5,935 nt of DNA from assembly GCA_029821415.1 (NCBI GenBank), contig JALGTJ010000143.1, forward strand, positions 1-5,935, in the 5' to 3' direction. Both the position numbers and the translations under genes were made by a program. Within the stretch, counting starts at the first letter, position 1. Every line of letters begins with the position of its first letter. This document shows positions 5,626 through 5,935 of the stretch, one piece after another. Source of the DNA: Candidatus Zipacnadia bacterium (lineage in GTDB: Bacteria; Armatimonadota; Zipacnadia; Zipacnadales; Zipacnadaceae). Below the pieces are notes generated by a model. It did not search any database, was not told the origin of the DNA, and saw nothing but the letters and a program-made list of their open reading frames with translations.

Positions 5626-5935
5626 CCGAGGCCGGCCTTGGTACTGCCGGGGTAGCTAAATCGGCAGTCGGCCTGGGGCTGTTGTTAGCCGAAGGCATCG
5701 GCGACACGATTCGTGTCTCGCTGACTGATGACCCTGCGGAGGAAGTACGTGCGGGGCGGGCCATCCTGCAGTCGTTGAATATGATTTCAGGTCCGCAACT
5801 TGTCTCCTGTCCAACCTGTGGTCGCTGCAAGGTGGAGTTGCGCCCCATTGCCGAGCAGGTTCAGGAGGCACTCCAGGAGATTGACAGACCAATCGTCGTG
5901 GCGGTGATGGGTTGTGAGGTGAACGGACCGGGCGA
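5523..5935 (+). CDS. ispG: IspG/GcpE, C-terminal part in shifted frame (3' end outside window)
   Basis: This frame is open from 5523 (after TGA 5520-5522) to the window edge and carries the rest of IspG. Homology starts with AVVVSIKASDVPTTVTANRL at about 5526, then PLHLGITEAGLG, the KSAVGLGLLLAEGIGDTIRVS stretch, and the 4Fe-4S domain. The cluster cysteines are the CPTC pair (5808-5810 and 5817-5819) and the MGCEVNGPG cysteine (5913-5915). An extra cysteine follows as CGRC at 5826-5828. All of these lie downstream of the frame break, so the N-terminal piece alone would lack the cluster and be inactive. There is no credible start codon at the beginning; GTG 5556 is the first possibility and would cut a conserved strand. 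The last residues of the protein are beyond the window. Confidence 0.88.
5524..5532 (+). other. Frameshift site in ispG, consistent with a small deletion
   Basis: The bases AAGCTGTTG join residues RAEKL in frame 1 to AVVVSIKASDV in frame 3. IspG proteins normally have about three more residues between these points (pattern EELGFDDIVVS). An original reading Lys-Leu-x-x-x-Ala-Val would be AAGCTG, nine bases, then GCTGTT. Deleting 13 bases between the two GCTG copies gives exactly the observed sequence and frame change. The missing bases themselves are inferred, not seen. Confidence 0.75.

Noticed and set aside
5471..5848. Minus-strand open frame (125 codons) opposite the ispG C-terminal region
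   Set aside because: The + strand here encodes conserved IspG motifs including the iron-sulfur cysteines; the antisense frame has no recognisable features.
1..5935. CRISPR array, insertion sequence, tRNA or attachment site
   Set aside because: No regularly spaced repeats, transposase motifs, terminal inverted repeats or cloverleaf-forming sequence were seen by eye on either strand.

Overview
The window holds a stretch of bacterial chromosome that is GC-leaning by eye. It looks like a diderm (Gram-negative type) bacterium that makes isoprenoids by the MEP pathway. A Kdo-8-phosphate phosphatase (KdsC) points to lipopolysaccharide. The order dxr, rseP, ispG is a widespread bacterial cluster. 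The sequences do not look like Enterobacteria, and the lineage cannot be fixed from this window; an uncultured environmental phylum such as Armatimonadota or similar is only a guess. No mobile element, tRNA, rRNA or CRISPR array was seen.

Layout. Bases 2-325 (+) are the C-terminal end of a PiT-family phosphate transporter. It converges, with only 9 bases between stop codons, on a minus-strand pair: a membrane-anchored beta-propeller protein of unknown function (2250-832), then kdsC (832-335). The pair is linked by a TGATG stop/start overlap. A 116-base divergent intergenic region (2251-2366) carries a near-consensus sigma-70 promoter facing dxr. Then come, all on +, dxr (2367-3524), rseP (3556-4924) and ispG (5002 to the window end), with a strong stem-loop between rseP and ispG.

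How they work together. Dxr (IspC) and IspG are the second and sixth enzymes of the MEP route to isoprenoid precursors. RseP is a site-2 intramembrane metalloprotease that often sits between or beside them. KdsC makes Kdo for the outer membrane core.

The main oddity is that two neighbouring, normally essential genes are both frame-broken. rseP changes frame near 3934-3938, where the first strands of its first PDZ domain are missing. ispG changes frame near 5524-5531, where about three conserved residues are missing; this fits a 13-base deletion between GCTG repeats. All catalytic motifs survive on both sides of both breaks, which suggests small deletions that are recent or an assembly error rather than long decay. 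I see no convincing new biological system; the best leads are these lesions, the unidentified propeller protein coupled to kdsC, and unusual residues in Dxr.
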